Shown: positions 34,201-46,469 of the stretch, piece by piece
Layout of the letters: the number at the start of each line of letters is the position of its first letter
How positions within the stretch are numbered: position 1 is the stretch's first letter
NCBI GenBank assembly: GCA_025526935.1
Contig: JAHLKD010000101.1
Coordinates: 124,001 to 188,000 of the forward strand
Length of the DNA: 64,000 nt
Direction of reading: 5' to 3'
Source of the DNA: Cladochytrium replicatum
Taxonomy: Eukaryota; Chytridiomycota; Chytridiomycetes; Cladochytriales; Cladochytriaceae
Program-made: the position numbers and the translations under genes
Notes under the pieces: generated by a model
The model's database searches: none
What the model was told of the DNA's origin: nothing
What the model saw: only the letters and a program-made list of their open reading frames with translations

Positions 34201-37200
34201 TTTGCTACAAGCCCAGTTGGAGATACCTTTAGAAACCGTTGTCGAATGTTTCCAAGTTTAGTGAACAGCTCAACAATTGATTGGTTTGATGAATGGCCAA
34301 GAGATGCTCTCTTGTCAGTTTCACAGCGATTCTTTGAATTTGTGGACCTTGGCTCTGATGAGATGCGCCAAAAAATATCTGAGATGTGTGTTGAAATTCA
34401 TTCAACAGTTGGTGAGCTTGCAGTACTCTATTACGCAGAGCTACGAAGAAGATATTACACTACACCAACATCTTATCTTGAGCTCATTAATCTGTATATA
34501 TCTATGTTACAAGAAAAAAGAAAAGAGCAAGGGTCTCAAAGAGATCGTCTGAAGAATGGCTTAAATAAGCTTGCAGAAACAAACGAGCTAGTTGCAAAAA
34601 TGCAGATTGAGCTTGAACAATTAGGCCCAGAACTGAAACAAAAAGCTCAAGATGTAGAAGTTCTTATGGTTAAGATTGCCAAAGATCAAGAGATTGCAGA
34701 TGGCGTCAGAAAAGTTGTCTCTGAAGAAGAGGCTATTGTCAGAGAAAAAGCTACTCAAACTGAAGCAATTGCTGAAGAGGCACAAAAAGATCTTGATGAA
34801 GCACTACCTGCTCTACAAGCTGCTTATAAAGCACTTGACAGTCTGGAAAAGAAAGATATTGCAGAGCTCAAAGTATTTACAAAGCCACCAGAGTTGGTGC
34901 TTATGGTACTTGAAGCTATATGCATATTTTTTAAGGTCAAACCAGATTGGGAAAACTCAAAAAAATTATTATCAGATCCTCAGCTGATGAGAAAAATGGC
35001 TGAATATGACAAAGACAATATCCCAGAAGTAATTACAAAGAAGCTTAAAAAATATATTGACAATCCAAACTTTAATCCAGAAGCTGTTGAAAAAGTTTCA
35101 AAAGCCTGTCGGAGTATGTCTATGTGGGTGATTGCTCTGGATCTCTATTCAAGAGTGTTTAAAGAAGTCCAACCAAAACGTAGACGACTTGAAGAAGCTC
35201 AAGCAACACTTGAGGCAACACGTGCCAAGCTTGCAGAGAAAACGGCAGCTTTGCAAGAAGTGGAGGTCCAGCTTGAAAAGCTGAAAAGCAAATATGAGAC
35301 ATCAGTAAGTAGCAAGAAACAGTTGTCAGAAAAAATGGAAGAAACTACCAGGCGTCTTGCTCGAGCAAGTCGCCTCACAACAGCATTAGCAGACGAGCAA
35401 ATACGGTGGTCAGAATCAGTTGAATATTTAAACCAGCTTATTGAATCACTTGTTGGGAATATATTCTTGAGTGCTGCAGCTGTTGCATACTATGGTGCAT
35501 TCACTTCAAATTATCGGCAAGAGCTGATTGTTCGATGGTCAAAGCGCTGCAATGAATTGGGAATTCCAATATCTGATAATTTTTCGCTTTTTGAGAACTT
35601 GGCAGATCCAGCAGTTGTGCGTGATTGGAACATTCAAGGCCTACCTGCAGATCCTCTATCTATTGAAAATGGCATTCTTGTAACCAGAGGGAGAAGGTGG
35701 CCACTTATGATTGACCCACAAGGTCAGGCAAACAGATGGATAAGAAATATGGAAGGACTTGAATTAAAGGCAATAAAGCTCACCGAGGCAAAATTTCTCC
35801 GGTCCTTGGAAAATGCTATTCGTACTGGGCTCCCTGTATTACTGGAAGATGTAGGGGAGCATCTAGACCCTGCACTTGAGCCACTTTTATTGAAACAAAC
35901 AGTTCGACAAGGAGGCAGACTTCTCATCAAGCTTGGAGACACATTTGTTGAATATGACAGAAACTTTAAATTATACATAACAACAAAACTACCTAATCCA
36001 CATTATCTCCCTGAGGTGTGCATTAAAGTAACAATCATAAACTTTACGGTCACGAAAATGGGCTTAGAAGGTCAACTCCTAGCTGATGTAGTGAAACGTG
36101 AGAAGCCAGAACTAGAAGAACAAAGAAATACTTTGATCATTAATATTGCAAACGATAAAAAGCAGCTTAAAGATATTGAAGAAAAGATATTAAAGCTCCT
36201 TTTTAACTCTCAAGGAAACATTCTAGATGATGAGGAACTAATCAATACATTAAATCAATCCAAAATTACATCTGCTGCCATCAAAGAGAGAGTCACACAA
36301 GCTGAACAAACAGAGAGGGAGATTAATATTGCTAGAGAAAAGTATAGACCAGTTGCAATCCGTGGGTCTGTTTTGTATTTTGTTGTTGCTGACCTTGCAG
36401 AGATTGACTCCATGTATCAGTTCTCATTGAAATACTTCAAAAATTTGTTCAATCTCTGTATCCAAGAAGCAGAAAAGTCAGATGACCTGCAGAAGAGAAT
36501 TAACATCCTCTGCAAAAATATAACATATACCATTTTCACAAACATATCACGAGGCCTATTTGAGCAGCATAAGATGCTATACTCATTTATGATTTGTAGC
36601 GAAATTTTAAAGGAACAAAAGAGTATTAGCAGCATTGAGTGGTCTTTCTTCATACGCGGAGTAGGTATATCTAACAGGGATCTCCCACCTAAGCCAAATG
36701 TTAAATGGCTAACTACAAATATGTGGAGAAATTGTTGTGACTTGGCAGATACATTAGTAAACTTCTCCTATATGAAAGAACATATGACTATGTATACATC
36801 AGATTGGGAAGCAATAGTAGAATCTGATAACCCTTTCCTTGAGACAATTCCAGGTGGCCAGAATGCAGAGAACATTTCTCTATTCCAGAAGCTGTTATTG
36901 CTCAAAGTTCTTCGTGAAGAGAAATTAGTTCCATCTGTTGTTGAATTTGTGAGACAAAATCTTGGTGTTGAGTACATTGACATAGCTCCATTGGATTTAG
37001 CGAAGGCATATAAAGATACTAACAGCCAGACTCCTTTCATTTTCATTCTCTCTTCTGGATCTGATCCTGTCAGTGCACTTATGAAGTTTGCATCTTCAAA
37101 GGAAATAAATATGCAAGACAGACTTCACATGATCTCGCTTGGACAAGGTCAGGGTCCTATTGCTGAAGACCTTGTTCGGAGAGCAATGAACTCTGGTGAT

Positions 37201-39144
37201 TGGGTGTTTTTGCAGAATTGTCATCTGGCAGCTTCTTGGATGAACCGCTTAGAATCAATTGTGAAAGAATTTTCAAGCTCTGACAGTCAAATTGATCCTA
37301 ACTTCCGTTTGTTCCTTTCATCAATGCCTTCAAAAGTATTCCCTATTGCTGTGTTACAAGAAGGAGTAAAAGTAACAAATGAGCCGCCAAAGGGTCTCAG
37401 AGCAAATCTTGCAAGAAGCTTTGCAGATGTGTCAAAAGATCTCTTTGATGAGCATCCACCTCAAGGAGTCAAATTCAAAAAGTTATTGTTTGGTGTTTGC
37501 TTCTTTAATGCTATTATTCATGAGCGTAAGAAGTTTGGCCCTCTTGGATGGAATATTCATTATGATTGGAGTAATTCTGATCTAGAAGTAGCCATCACCA
37601 TAGTGAGGAATATTTTGCTTGAGCAAAAGACAATACCATGGGATGCTCTGCTGTACCTAACTGGAGAGATTACATTTGGTGGACGTGTGACTGATGATTG
37701 GGACAGAAGAACACTAAAATCTATGCTTTCTAAATATTACACGCCCCTTATCTTGGATAATGGATATAAATTTTCATCTTCCGGAATCTATTATGCTCCG
37801 CCTGATGCTGACTTGCAGGTATTCCGAGAATATATTGAAAGTCTTCCTTTCACAGAAGATCCATCAGTTTTTGGCATGCATGAGAATGCAAACATCAGCT
37901 TCCAAATTCAGGAGACTAGGAAGCTTATCAAGACACTACTTGATGTGCAGCCTCGGATTGTAAGTACAAGCGGAGGCCAAAGTAGTGAGGAGAGCGTAAT
38001 TCAAGCTGCAACAAGCATTCTAGAGGAATGGCCAAATCAGATACTTTTGGAGATTCCAGCAGACGAGAAGGAGGCTTTAAATGGATTGGTTGCTGCTGTC
38101 CTATTTAAGAAGGATAAATCAGGACGTATGCTTAACTCTCTGAGTACTGTCCTCTCTCAGGAAGTTGTGAGATTCAACAAATTATTGGGAATTGTTAAAG
38201 CGTCTCTCCAGACATTAATCAAAGCTGTGAAGGGTTTGGTGGTTATGAGCGCCGAGCTTGACCTTGTGTTTAACAGTCTAGTGAATAATGAGGTGAGATT
38301 TTTAAACATTCTAATTGCTGTAAATCAACTAAAATTTGCCGAAGGTTCCTAGTTTGTGGGCTAATGCAGCATACCCTTCACTTAAACCGTTAGGTGCATG
38401 GGTTAAAGATTTGATAAAGAGGATTGAGTTTGTGTCACAATGGGCAGAAACTGGCCAGCCTCAATCTTTCTGGCTCTCTGGTTTCTTTTTCCCACAAGGT
38501 AAACTGTTCATGTAAATATGTGGCTGTCTAGCTGACACTTTTTAGGATTCCTCACGGGAGTGCTGCAAAATCATGCAAGATTACATCATATTCCTATCGA
38601 CACTTTAACATTCTCCTTCTACTTTACGGAAATGGAGGATCTGGAGTTTTTGGCTGGATCCCGGCCTCCGACAGTTCAAGCAGTTAAATCTGTCAGTCAA
38701 CTTGCTACTGATGCAAGCTCGGATGGTGTGCTTATTCGAGGATTGTATATTGAAGGTGCTCGGTGGGATAGAGAAAAGAGTCTTTTACAAGACCCTTTTC
38801 CAATGGAAATGTTCTCGGTATGAATGTTCACCATGTGAAATAAGAATCGGGCGATTGACAATACTTTCTAGTCGCTACCATTGGTTCGATTCGCCCCATC
38901 TCAAACACCACAAGATAGTCAGCATTTGTATGTAGCTCCACTGTACAAAACATCTGCACGGGCAGGCACACTGCTGTCTACGGGACATTCAACCAATTTT
39001 GTTCTCTCTGTCAACATTCCTTCCGACAAACCACAAGACTTTTGGATTGCTAAAGGTGTCGCTCTACTGGTAAGCATCCTTTTCACTGCAAGTTATTGTC
39101 TCAAAACTTATTTTGTGCAAAAATAGTGTCAATTGAACGAATAA
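25215..39144 (+). CDS. Axonemal inner-arm dynein heavy chain (DNAH6-like), complete
   Basis: Motor subunit of a single-headed inner dynein arm of the flagellar axoneme. Twelve exons keep phase: 25215-25586, 25640-26248, 26312-28415, 28466-29033, 29095-30397, 30451-31180, 31229-31806, 31855-38292, 38345-38498, 38546-38817, 38872-39069 and 39127-39144, giving about 4447 residues. All four nucleotide P-loops are intact: AAA1 [16 protein letters not shown] (about residue 1766), AAA2 [10 protein letters not shown] (about 2047), AAA3 [10 protein letters not shown] (about 2391) and AAA4 [10 protein letters not shown] (about 2743). The coiled-coil stalk and microtubule-binding tip follow (about 2970-3270). 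The gene ends with the C-terminal cap [18 protein letters not shown] and [15 protein letters not shown]-terminal [15 protein letters not shown] and the C-terminus favour DNAH6 over DNAH3/7/12. It has AT-rich central exons and a 6.4-kb exon 8. Confidence 0.95.
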
Positions 39145-39214
39145 GAGCTTCAAATCGACTCTACGAATAAGAGCTTCAAATCGACTCTACGAATAAGAGC
39201 TTCAAATCGACTCT
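39139..39214 (+). repeat. 26-bp tandem repeat, three copies, spanning the dynein stop codon
   Basis: The unit GAATAAGAGCTTCAAATCGA plus CTCTAC occurs three times (the last truncated). The first copy includes the final Glu codon and the TAA stop, so the stop context is repeated downstream in the 3' UTR. Confidence 0.9.
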
Positions 39215-39536
39215 TTCTTGTAGATACACTTTCTTCGTTAAATAATTTTTACGTTCATCACGCATATTTATTTGGTTGGACTATATTTAAATATACCATT
39301 CGACAGCTCGCTGAACCGATTTTAATTCAAGACCGACGTTGTCTTACCACTCAGTCATGATGCGATAATTCGTTTCGGTTGAATGCATTGTCTTTTTGTG
39401 TGCAGTGCTCCGCTCTTTGCTTGCGAGTGATGAATGTTGAAGTCAAAGGTGAACATTCCATCATCGGGCCATTTGGTAATATATTTGCAACTAAGTATCG
39501 ATACAATGTAAGGGTATGGGTGGCACAGTGTGCATA
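39215..39536. other. Intergenic spacer between dynein and VMA8 3' ends
   Basis: No protein gene is seen. On the minus strand around 39305-39360 there is a weak tRNA-like A-box (TGACTGAGTGGT) and a B-box-like GGTTCAGC, but no cloverleaf can be folded by eye. Confidence 0.4.
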
Positions 39537-40762
39537 TCATCTGAAGATAACATCATCGTCTGGCAAAGGAAATTGGTGAGGGCAGCTCGTGCCATTCTGA
39601 AGGCGGAGGACCTACCAACGTCGTATTGACCCAATAAGTTGACCGGTGCGGTATCAGCAGTGGCCCAACCTACCAAAGAGATTGAGTTTCCCTTCCCTTC
39701 TCCACTTTTTTGAATATAACGACTATACCTTCAACTGCCTCTCGCGCTCTGTCGTTTTCGTCCCGAACAACTTTCTTTTTGTTCTGTACTTTCTTTAACC
39801 TAAGTGCCGTATCCAGTCAATAAACTAGCCCCGCTTGAAGCTTTTCAAAATAACCTGAAGAATTCTTCACGGTCTTGCTCATCCAACTCGGACGTGATCC
39901 AACGAATTGTATTTTCGATCCGGGGAATGATGACGTGCTCGATAGCGTTGACACGGCGATTTGTGACCTTGATAACCTCGTCAAGAATGACGAATGCGGT
40001 CTGTTTTGCCGTTCCTGTCAGCAACCTAAATTGTGATTGAAGAAGCATGATAACAAACCTGTAGCGATGCAAGTTCTACCAAAACTTCACAGGCTTTCGC
40101 GTACGTATCTTTACATTTTTGAACTTGCTGACCACCCCTTCCCAATCCGGTCAACTCAAATGCTGTTTTCACATCGCCAAGAATCAATAAATACACCAAA
40201 AAATGGCGCCATTGAGAATGATCGAATACCGTTTTGTCCATCTATGAACATGTCAAATGCAGGCAGTTGAACACCAGATACGTTTTCAGTCTTTGCACGG
40301 ACTTTCAACTGGGCCGACTTTGCACTTTCACGGACCTGATACCTGAATTGACAAGCAAAAGTGCACGGTTAGACGTCGGTTCGGCTATAGCAGAATGAAT
40401 AAAATGAGCTTACCCTATGTCACCAGTGCTGTATTTCACTTCGGCATACGAGAACGATGCTACTTGCATGACCTTGCCCATCTTGCGCTTTGCCTGGTGA
40501 TCACTTCCAAGTTAGCGTAAGCATGACAATACGATGATAAATCAATACCTCGTCAATTTTTTTAACAATCTCCCTGAAACGGCGGGTCAATGCCTCACTT
40601 TTGCGCTTCAGGAGCGAGTGTCCAGTCTGGGCCCCCTTTAATCTGTTCTTCATGGCCGTAAGAGCCCTGTCCGACGCAATGATTAGCCAGCTTCTACTCC
40701 AGCCCTCTCTTTCCGTACATCCTGGTGGGGAATACCGCCAAGCGAGGTCCCGCTCCCGACAT
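39537..40762 (-). CDS. VMA8: V-type proton ATPase subunit D
   Basis: Central rotor-shaft subunit of the V1 sector. Nine exons keep phase: 40719-40762, 40559-40676, 40414-40493, 40230-40342, 40059-40162, 39855-40000, 39729-39799, 39616-39669 and 39537-39559, giving about 250 residues. Diagnostic segments are [93 protein letters not shown] and [20 protein letters not shown]. The Asp-rich end DDDVIFR* matches the fungal C-terminus and fixes the last two small exons. No defects were seen. Confidence 0.95.
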
Positions 40763-40849
40763 GTTCCACCAACTTTACAACGCGTGGAAGTTTAACAAAT
40801 CGCAGATCTGCAGTGCGACTGGAATTCAAATAAATTATTGAGTAACTCG

Positions 40850-41640
40850 ATGGAATCTGGCAGCTAACCCTATTGTGGAGATGGTCAGGGGGAAGGTCGA
40901 TGGGCTTATGTTGATCCGACTTTTCCAGAGGTGATATACGACTCGGAAGTCGACGTGATAGCTCCTGCGGTAGGCTTGCCGAAGTGATCTGTAAATTCCT
41001 GGCCTCATTGTCCAGCTCCTTTTAAAGAATATCTTGGAATGTAGTGGCTCTTCTTGACACCGTTTTCCGTGATGAGTTCTATAGCTCATTGTATGGCATC
41101 AAGCGGAACTTTTGGCCACCTCGGAACCCAACTTCATTGGGGAGCTTGTGGTGGGCGATTGTTCGGGAAGGCAAGTTCGAAGCCTGATACCTACAAAGGT
41201 GCACCAGAAGCACATGGATATTAGTTCTCCCCAAGAAATGGATCACCTGGTCTGTTTCTATCCAACTGCACTCGCGCTCGCTGCTACCAGAGGCAAGAGA
41301 GCTCGTCTTGATTCCACTTGCAGAAACGTATTGATGGCTCCACTGTGCAGAATCGGTTCTTGTGGGGCGGCGACTGCGAGTCCTACCTTGAAAGTCACGC
41401 CAAAGATATGTATAGTAAAGACAATGAACGACATGCCGTCCCAGACGGCGTCACTGGCAAAGACTGCCTTCTTCGACTTCGTGGCGTGTTTGACTTCCAT
41501 GACGGCTACTGTACATTGTGTCGAGTGCAGTACGCCCAAGGACACGGGCCTTTCGGAAATGTCCAAACAACGCTGGATGACGGATTTGCCGTATTACCAC
41601 GACCATCACCGGCTTAATTTGTTGTGTTTGGGAAGTAATC
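40850..41640 (+). pseudogene. GH47 alpha-mannosidase (class I) pseudogene fragment
   Basis: Ordered pieces of a class I alpha-1,2-mannosidase (ER/Golgi N-glycan trimming) can be read: VEMVRGKVDGLM near 40880; ASLSSSF* followed by LLDTVFRDEFYSSLYGIKRN near 41000-41110; then LATSEPNFIGELVVG and MDHLVCFYPTALALAATRG near 41115-41290. They lie in different frames. There is an in-frame TAA where relatives have the F/YEYLLK segment, and one base is missing between GIKRN and LLATSEP. The catalytic region upstream is absent and the region after 41310 is barely recognisable (AKDMYSKDNERH, GYCTL). This is a truncated, decayed gene and not an active enzyme. Confidence 0.7.
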
Positions 41641-42042
41641 TGTAAGTTATTTCCTTGCTTTCGTCCTGCAATTACATCATTCTGATTTATTCCTCTTCTT
41701 CAGACTCCCTGATGATCTCTATGACGCACGCATTCTCCTTGATGCCATCACAAACGCCGCCGTTAATGCTCTCGTCGGGCGGATCCTATCAGTAACAAGG
41801 CGAAAGTCATCAAAGACATGGCCCACGACAACTGTGCAAACTAACACTCCCGATCTTTCAACTGCGACCGTCGCTTCTCAAAGTAGTAAAGTTTTTTTGA
41901 TGAGCGTCTGTCTTCACCCCAACACCAGCCTGAGCAAGTCGCCGTGCATATTTATCACTCTTAAGCGGGGATATTTTTCTCCGCCTGTGCTCTCAACAAT
42001 ATAGATCACGATGTTTCCATAAAAAATACACCCCATCTCTCC
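41641..42042. other. Spacer with one exon-like segment
   Basis: A plus frame at 41704-41890 (LPDDLYDARILLDAITNAAV, then NALVGRILSV) follows a CTTCTTCAG acceptor and ends near a GT. It looks coding but could not be linked to a neighbour or family. Confidence 0.3.
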
Positions 42043-43181
42043 TTGTCCGTGGCGGCGCGGAACCCAAAGAATGCCCTCCTCAACAAATCTTCAACATTTC
42101 GCACGGGTCGTACGGATGCCCGCAATCTCCATTCGACGCCGAGGAAAACCGCTCCCATCACTGCATGGACTGTCCCACACGTCGTGGAATCTTCAGTTAG
42201 AAAGGGAACCCCTCGATTTCGGTTACGTTGCTCAATTGTTTGTTTGATAGCCCAGAGGTGAACGAGTCTTTGATATATTTTCTCGACTATTGAAAGAGCG
42301 CATCATCCTCCTGAATGGCGAAGTAAGCACGCTTCCGGATTTCATTTTCATGGAAACTGACATATTTCGTATTGATGTAGGTGAGCGATCATGCGTCAGC
42401 CATCATGTCGCACAACTACTCTTCTGTGAAGCCGATAACGCAGAGAAGCCTATTCAGCTCTACCTTAACTCTCCTGGTGGGAGCGTAACAGCTGGAATGG
42501 TATGTTTCATGATTCGCAGGCATCTGAAAGTGGTCTTTTGACTGGAACTGCATTTAGGCGATTTACGACCCTATTAGTACATTCTAATTTGATATTATAT
42601 ACACGCATATTTTTTCTAGTTGGTGCTTCAATTCATATGAAATGATCCCAACAGATGCAGGTGAGTGAGGTTTCGCTGAATGTTGTGATTCTGATGTTCT
42701 GCTTCAGTTCATCCAAAGCCCGGTATCCACCTTTTGTATCGGACAGGCGTGCTCAATGACTTCTCTGCTCCCGGCAGCTGGTGAGCCGGGTCAACGGTAC
42801 ATCTTGCCCAACGCACGAGTGATGGTGCATCAACCAAGGTGAGCCGATCAATACGTGACTGGGATAATATTCATAGGGCATCTCAGTGGGGGGCCAGCTG
42901 GGCAAGCTTCGGATATCGCAATCCATGCCAAAGAAATCCTTGAAGTTCGCAAGCGGCTGAACATGTTGTATGTGAAACGTACCAAACAGGAATATGATAA
43001 AATCGGGACGGATTAACTTATGTTTGTGAATGCATTTATTCAGTCGATGATCTTCAAAGAGAAGGCAATGGAGAGAGACTACTTTATGTCCCCGGAAGCA
43101 GCATTAGAGTTTGGTTTGGTAGACAAGGTGATTGAAAAGAATTCAAGCCCAGCAGCACCATCGGATACGGGATCTCAATAG
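42043..43181 (+). pseudogene. CLPP: Mitochondrial ClpP-like protease subunit, apparently disrupted
   Basis: Caseinolytic serine peptidase subunit of the mitochondrial matrix. Recognisable: [92 protein letters not shown] (catalytic Ser in GQACSM), RVMVHQPS (catalytic His), GGPAGQASDIAIHAKEIL and MERDYFMSPEAALEFG. Several introns are clear. Problems: no in-frame ATG in the first exon; one base appears missing between SAIM and VAQLL; the expected IYDTMQ exon is garbled around 42640-42660; and the last intron lacks a GT donor after YDKIGTD. It could be a recent pseudogene or suffer from assembly errors. Catalytic residues are kept. Confidence 0.75.
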
Positions 43182-43203
43182 AACAATAACAAATTCAATT
43201 AAT

Positions 43204-44620
43204 TCATTCGTTAGTTGTTGCTGGAACATCAGGGGCAATCGGTGGCGGCTCGCAAGTGAAGCTTGTCTCGGAAGATTCGGACGGGCTCCGCTCCTTGGAC
43301 CGTTTCGACTGCTTCTCATTTTTGTGCTTCTTCTTCTTGTGCTTCTTTTTTTTGTCCTTCTTTCGTTTCCGCTCACCAGCCTCATCCTCCCTCTCGGACT
43401 TCCTCTTGTCGATGAATTCTTGGAGCGAATGCACGTACCAGTGTATGTTTTCGTCGTCAAAGTTGTCCATGTCCAAGCGAGGATCGTATCCTTCTTCGAA
43501 ATATTTGTCCAAGCGAGAGGATCCGGTCGGGCCACGTCCTCGGACTTTGGAAGGTCCACTTGTATTTATTATTCGATCCGCAAGGTCTGCTTTATCACTT
43601 TCGATTGGGCCGTCACTTTCAACATCCGAATGCCGGTCGTCTCGCTCGGCAGTGGTAAAAGTGTCTCGGTTTTGCTCTGACACAGTTAGAGACTTTTTGG
43701 CAGAGTGTATGCCATCCGATGTCGAGCTAGTACTTTCATCTGACGGCGGGGAACGAGATCGAAATCTCTGCCTTTTTCTCTTGAGAATACTCAAACACTG
43801 ATCTTTTCAAGTTTGAAATCGTTTTGTTTATAGTTACCTCGTTTGATCCACGTTGATCACTGGTCCCCTCAGAGTGCACCGTCTGCGACTCCCCATAACG
43901 GATTTCAGAAAACTTTCCCTTGTTCGTTAAGGTGGATTCTCGCGCTCCAGCATCCCTAGGTGATTCTTTTTCTTCGTTATACCTCCTCCTATCTCTCCAT
44001 TCCATGTCATGGTCATCCCTTAGCCACCTATCTTGATGATCTCTCCGTTCACTAGTACGGTCATCTTTCCATCTTCTATCTCGTTCATGTCTCCGCTCCC
44101 TATCTCCTCCATCGCTCCATTCCCCACCTCGGTCATCCCTCCGATCCAAGCGCTTCCTCTCTAATTGTTGTTGAGCACGGTCAGATTGCTCTTGCTGTTG
44201 CCGTATGAGTGCTTTGTTGTGCTGGTCTGTGCTTTTAACAACTTGGGCGAGAAACCGGGTATTTGCACGGAGTGGTCTGGATGGCAAACGCATTAGGTAA
44301 ATTCACCCTCTTTAGTCGGGCTGGAGCCAAAATTACCTTTCCGGAGTATCCAAGTATGCTCTCAAACCCTCCGTTGTGTAACTTTTTTCCTTCTTTCGAG
44401 CCTCCTTCATAATCAGCTGGGCAACATGTCGTTCGAAATCGCCATCGTCCGGGACTTGACTGGCGATGGACGATCCAGCTGCCTGGGTCAGTTCAAGATG
44501 ATTAGCGAGCAATTACAATTCTTCATCTATTTTGCTTACCGCTTTCACCAGAGACCGCACCACCTCGTCCAACGTTGTTTTGGGTTTGTTTTGCTTGGAC
44601 ATGTCCATGTGGCTTTCCAT
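43204..44620 (-). CDS. Arg/Lys-rich nuclear protein with NKAPD1-like N-terminus
   Basis: Four exons keep phase: 44540-44620, 44337-44482, 43838-44276 and 43204-43797, giving about 419 residues. The N-terminal part reads MESHMDMSKQNKPK, then YLDTPERPLRANTRFLAQVV and KSTDQHNKALIRQQ. This resembles the conserved FLxxVxKxTDxHNK core of NKAPD1-type proteins. An Arg/Asp/Glu-rich central region (RERRHERDRRWKDD) follows, then a compact motif RLDKYFEEGYDPRLDMDNF with IHWYVHSLQEFIDKRK, and a Lys-rich tail. Composition suggests a nuclear protein linked to pre-mRNA processing, but this is inference. It is convergent with ClpP, only 22 bp apart. Confidence 0.75.
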
Positions 44621-45891
44621 GTGATGAATGTTATTTTTTCTGCCAAAACTTGCCGATGCCAGGATCTCAACGCCGTTCGAACAAAACATATGAAAAGGGA
44701 CCACGAAACTTGATCCGATAAGAAAAACAAAAACAGATGGGACGCTATTACGAAGATCATGCGAACATGAAGATTGACACGTCAGTGGATTATGTAGGGG
44801 GCCGAGCTCTGTCAAGGTCACTCTTCACCTCACTCCCGTAAATGTCCGACCGGAAAAAGCGAACGCCTTGAATCTTTCTTGAGTAGAATGTCTCAAGAAT
44901 TGACGTCATGAACCAGTTTGAGGATGAGATTAGCGTGATGGAAAATATCAGACTAGAAAAGCCTCAATTAAGGAAACGATAGCTTATCTGACTTATCTCG
45001 CAGCTCTGGCAATGCTGGCAGAAATACTGTGATTTCTTCCAAGGAAGTACATGATTGACCAAATGCTAAAGACTCTTGAGCATCTTATTGGGATTTTTGA
45101 TTTCTACAAACTTGTAGACTACATGTTTGTAGAAGCACCTTTGCTCGTTCTTGCATCTTCTGTTTCAATTTCATGAATGGGTTAGTTAAGGAAGATATAT
45201 TCATTATCCAAGGTTTTTTCCCAGAGAAATAAAGTGCTCAAGAAGCTTTTCAAGAAGACCTCAATGAGCTCAGTCTCGAATGAAGAAATAATAAAGTCTT
45301 CAACAACTCTGAATCAGAGAGAATTTCAAAACAGATTTACAGTTGAAAGTCTGTCAAATTCTTTCCTCTAGCATTTATGGTCTGTTTCAAAATACTTACT
45401 TGAAAATCGATTTGAAAAGAGACTGAACAAGAAATGTTTTGAAGTCATGAACTTGATTAATCTTCCCTTGCAAATACTGGATGAAATTTTTGTTTGTGGT
45501 TCCCTTAATTAATCCACTTCCATCTATTAATATCAGCAAATCGAATTGTGAAGAAAATAGTTCAATTTGACTATTGTTTCTAACTTTTGGGACTTCATTT
45601 TCCAAAGAAATTTGATACTCTGAAAATCAAGTAATTGTTCCAGCAATTTATGATATTGGTGAGCTTTATCTTCGGACGATAACTAGCAAACATAAATTTC
45701 ATATTATAATCCATTCAGCCTGATATTGCAGAAAAAAGCACCAAGTGCAGATTTGGGGCACAAATTTCAAGAGAACTGTACCACAAAATTTATGTCTTCT
45801 GAAATTACTCTCAATAGCAAGAATTAAAGCCTTTGAGCACAAGAATCATTATGTTCATGTCTTAGTGAAAGGAGACTTTCAGAATTTACCA
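44621..45891. other. AT-rich spacer, no gene seen
   Basis: About 1.27 kb of AT-rich sequence preceding the mobile island. A minus ORF at 45396-45605 is short and without recognised motifs. This may be old transposon debris. Confidence 0.4.
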
Positions 45892-45949
45892 CACAGCTCT
45901 CGAGGTCTGTCGTGGTAGAAATTGTTTGTTACAGAACTTCCGTTGTAAC

Positions 45950-46262
45950 TTCTTGGAAAGTGTCCTGGTGGACAGAATTGTATTGCTAGTAACATTGATA
46001 GAGAGGTCAGTTGTACTTGATAGAGATCACTGAAGTACCATCAATGAGTTGAGAAAGTGTCCGGGCGGACAGAATCCTATTGCTAGTAACACTGATAGAG
46101 AGGTTAGTTGTACTTGATAGAGATCACTGAAGTACTGTCAATGAGTTGAGAAAGTGTCCAGGTGGACAGAAAATACATGCCTCAACGTCTGTTGTGATGC
46201 AAATTGTTTGATACATACAAAACTTATATTGCGTCTTCTTGGAAAGTGTCCGAGTGCACAGA
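45950..46262 (+). repeat. Left tandem array of element I (about 97-bp units)
   Basis: Units contain GAAAGTGTCCxGGxGGACAG, a palindromic GTCC-N4-GGAC core, and the spacer TTGCTAGTAACATTGATAGA. The periods between cores are 97, 97 and 92 bp. Confidence 0.85.
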
Positions 46263-46469
46263 AAGAACAATAGCTTCGTTTTAGCTTCCCTATCACATCA
46301 GGTTTTACTCGGGTCTGATTCTTGACCCGAGAAGGGTTTTGCTACTGCCGACCCGGATCTGACCCAAAAATTTTTCATGAAAACCCAGCAATTGGGTTGG
46401 GTACATTTGGTCAATGGACCCGGACCCTAACCGAAAGACCCTAAAACCCGCCGATCCTTACTGAGTGGG

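Noticed and set aside
39305-39360. tRNA gene on the minus strand between dynein and VMA8
   Set aside because: An A-box-like motif is present, but anticodon and acceptor stems do not pair.
43132-43801. Two plus-strand ORFs of about 180 residues, Phe/Leu/Ser-rich
   Set aside because: They are antisense shadows of the Lys-rich C-terminal exon of the NKAPD1-like gene.
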